From: Bacteroidota bacterium
GTDB lineage: Bacteria > Bacteroidota > Bacteroidia > Bacteroidales > JAAUTT01
Assembly (NCBI GenBank): GCA_021779665.1
Contig: JAJYAG010000027.1
Coordinates: 1 to 48,515, forward strand
Length of the DNA stretch: 48,515 bases
Reading direction: 5' to 3'
Shown here piece by piece: positions 48,373 to 48,515 of this stretch. The translations under genes and the position numbers were made by a program. The notes beneath the pieces were generated by a model. It had not been told where the DNA came from and ran no database searches. It worked only from the letters and a program-made list of their open reading frames with translations. Each line of letters begins with the position of its first letter. Position 1 is the first letter of the stretch.

Positions 48373-48515
48373 TAAATGTCCAGGGAGGCTATGTTGCATA
48401 GTAATGTAGATCAAATACAATGCTCTTGTCCTTTTGTCATGACACAAAAGGACCAAAAAGTCTAGGCTTCCTGGAAATTTGCTAAAAATAATAGTTTTGG
48501 CTACTGCGGGGGTAA
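48373..48515. other. right edge with a palindromic segment
   Basis: GTCCTTTTGT and ACAAAAGGAC (48428-48453) form a 10-bp stem around CATGAC, followed by CAAAAAGTCTAGGCT. This segment resembles a repeat that I recall from other Bacteroidetes intergenic DNA. Just before it, AGGCTATGTTGCATAGTAAT (48386 onward) resembles 38946-38975 after another repeat element. No gene is seen before the window ends. Confidence 0.5.

Overview
This window looks like a chromosomal segment of a Bacteroidota bacterium, probably an environmental member of the Bacteroidales/Marinilabiliales side of the phylum. The evidence is type IX secretion (T9SS) cargo with both kinds of C-terminal sorting domain, PorP/SprF-family proteins, a PorE-like OmpA protein, Bacteroidetes-type TAnnTTTG promoter boxes, AT-leaning composition, and small families (DUF6132, DUF6252-like, DUF6807/PmoA-like) typical of this phylum. 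The species cannot be fixed from sequence reading alone. There are no rRNA or tRNA genes, no CRISPR array and no intact insertion sequence. One RNA gene, RNase P RNA (rnpB), is present.

Left part (about 0.2-11.7 kb): a tightly packed plus-strand operon. It has two PKD-repeat surface proteins ending in a gliding-motility (type B) sorting domain, each followed at once by a PorP/SprF-family outer-membrane protein. A PorE-like TPR/beta-propeller/OmpA protein and a pappalysin-like protein that has lost its zinc site come next. It reads as a dedicated cargo, partner and anchor set for T9SS. Next (11.9-20.9 kb) come a CotA-like multicopper oxidase with a type A T9SS tail, rnpB on the minus strand, a coiled-coil lipoprotein, a subtilisin-family protease, a VOC-fold protein, a SnoaL-like secreted protein and an AlkZ-like winged-helix protein.

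Middle (21-36.3 kb): a tandem pair of unknown exported proteins; a three-gene biotin-dependent acyl-CoA carboxylase operon (biotin carboxylase, biotin carrier, carboxyltransferase) interrupted by an intergenic repeat; a triple-fasciclin lipoprotein; an orphan gene bracketed by direct repeats; and a two-gene unit of a 1,680-residue MBG/YDG-repeat adhesin with T9SS tail followed by a beta-barrel/OmpA protein. A divergent gene encodes a CotH-kinase-like secreted protein.

Right part (36.3-48.5 kb): HrpB helicase, a CBS-pair protein, and a three-gene minus-strand operon that looks like a 3-keto-glycoside utilisation unit (double DUF1080 hydrolase, Gfo/Idh/MocA dehydrogenase, PmoA-like protein) behind a 34-bp palindromic operator. 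Small lipoprotein and DUF6132 genes, an IMP dehydrogenase, GalT and a PAP2 phosphatase follow. Several intergenic spaces carry dispersed inverted-repeat elements built from GTCGATAG-like words around a GGCTGTTT core; these, the carboxylase-operon repeat and the repeat-flanked orphan are the main unexplained sequence structures. The most system-like discoveries are the T9SS cargo/SprF/PorE/pseudoprotease operon and the palindrome-controlled keto-sugar operon.
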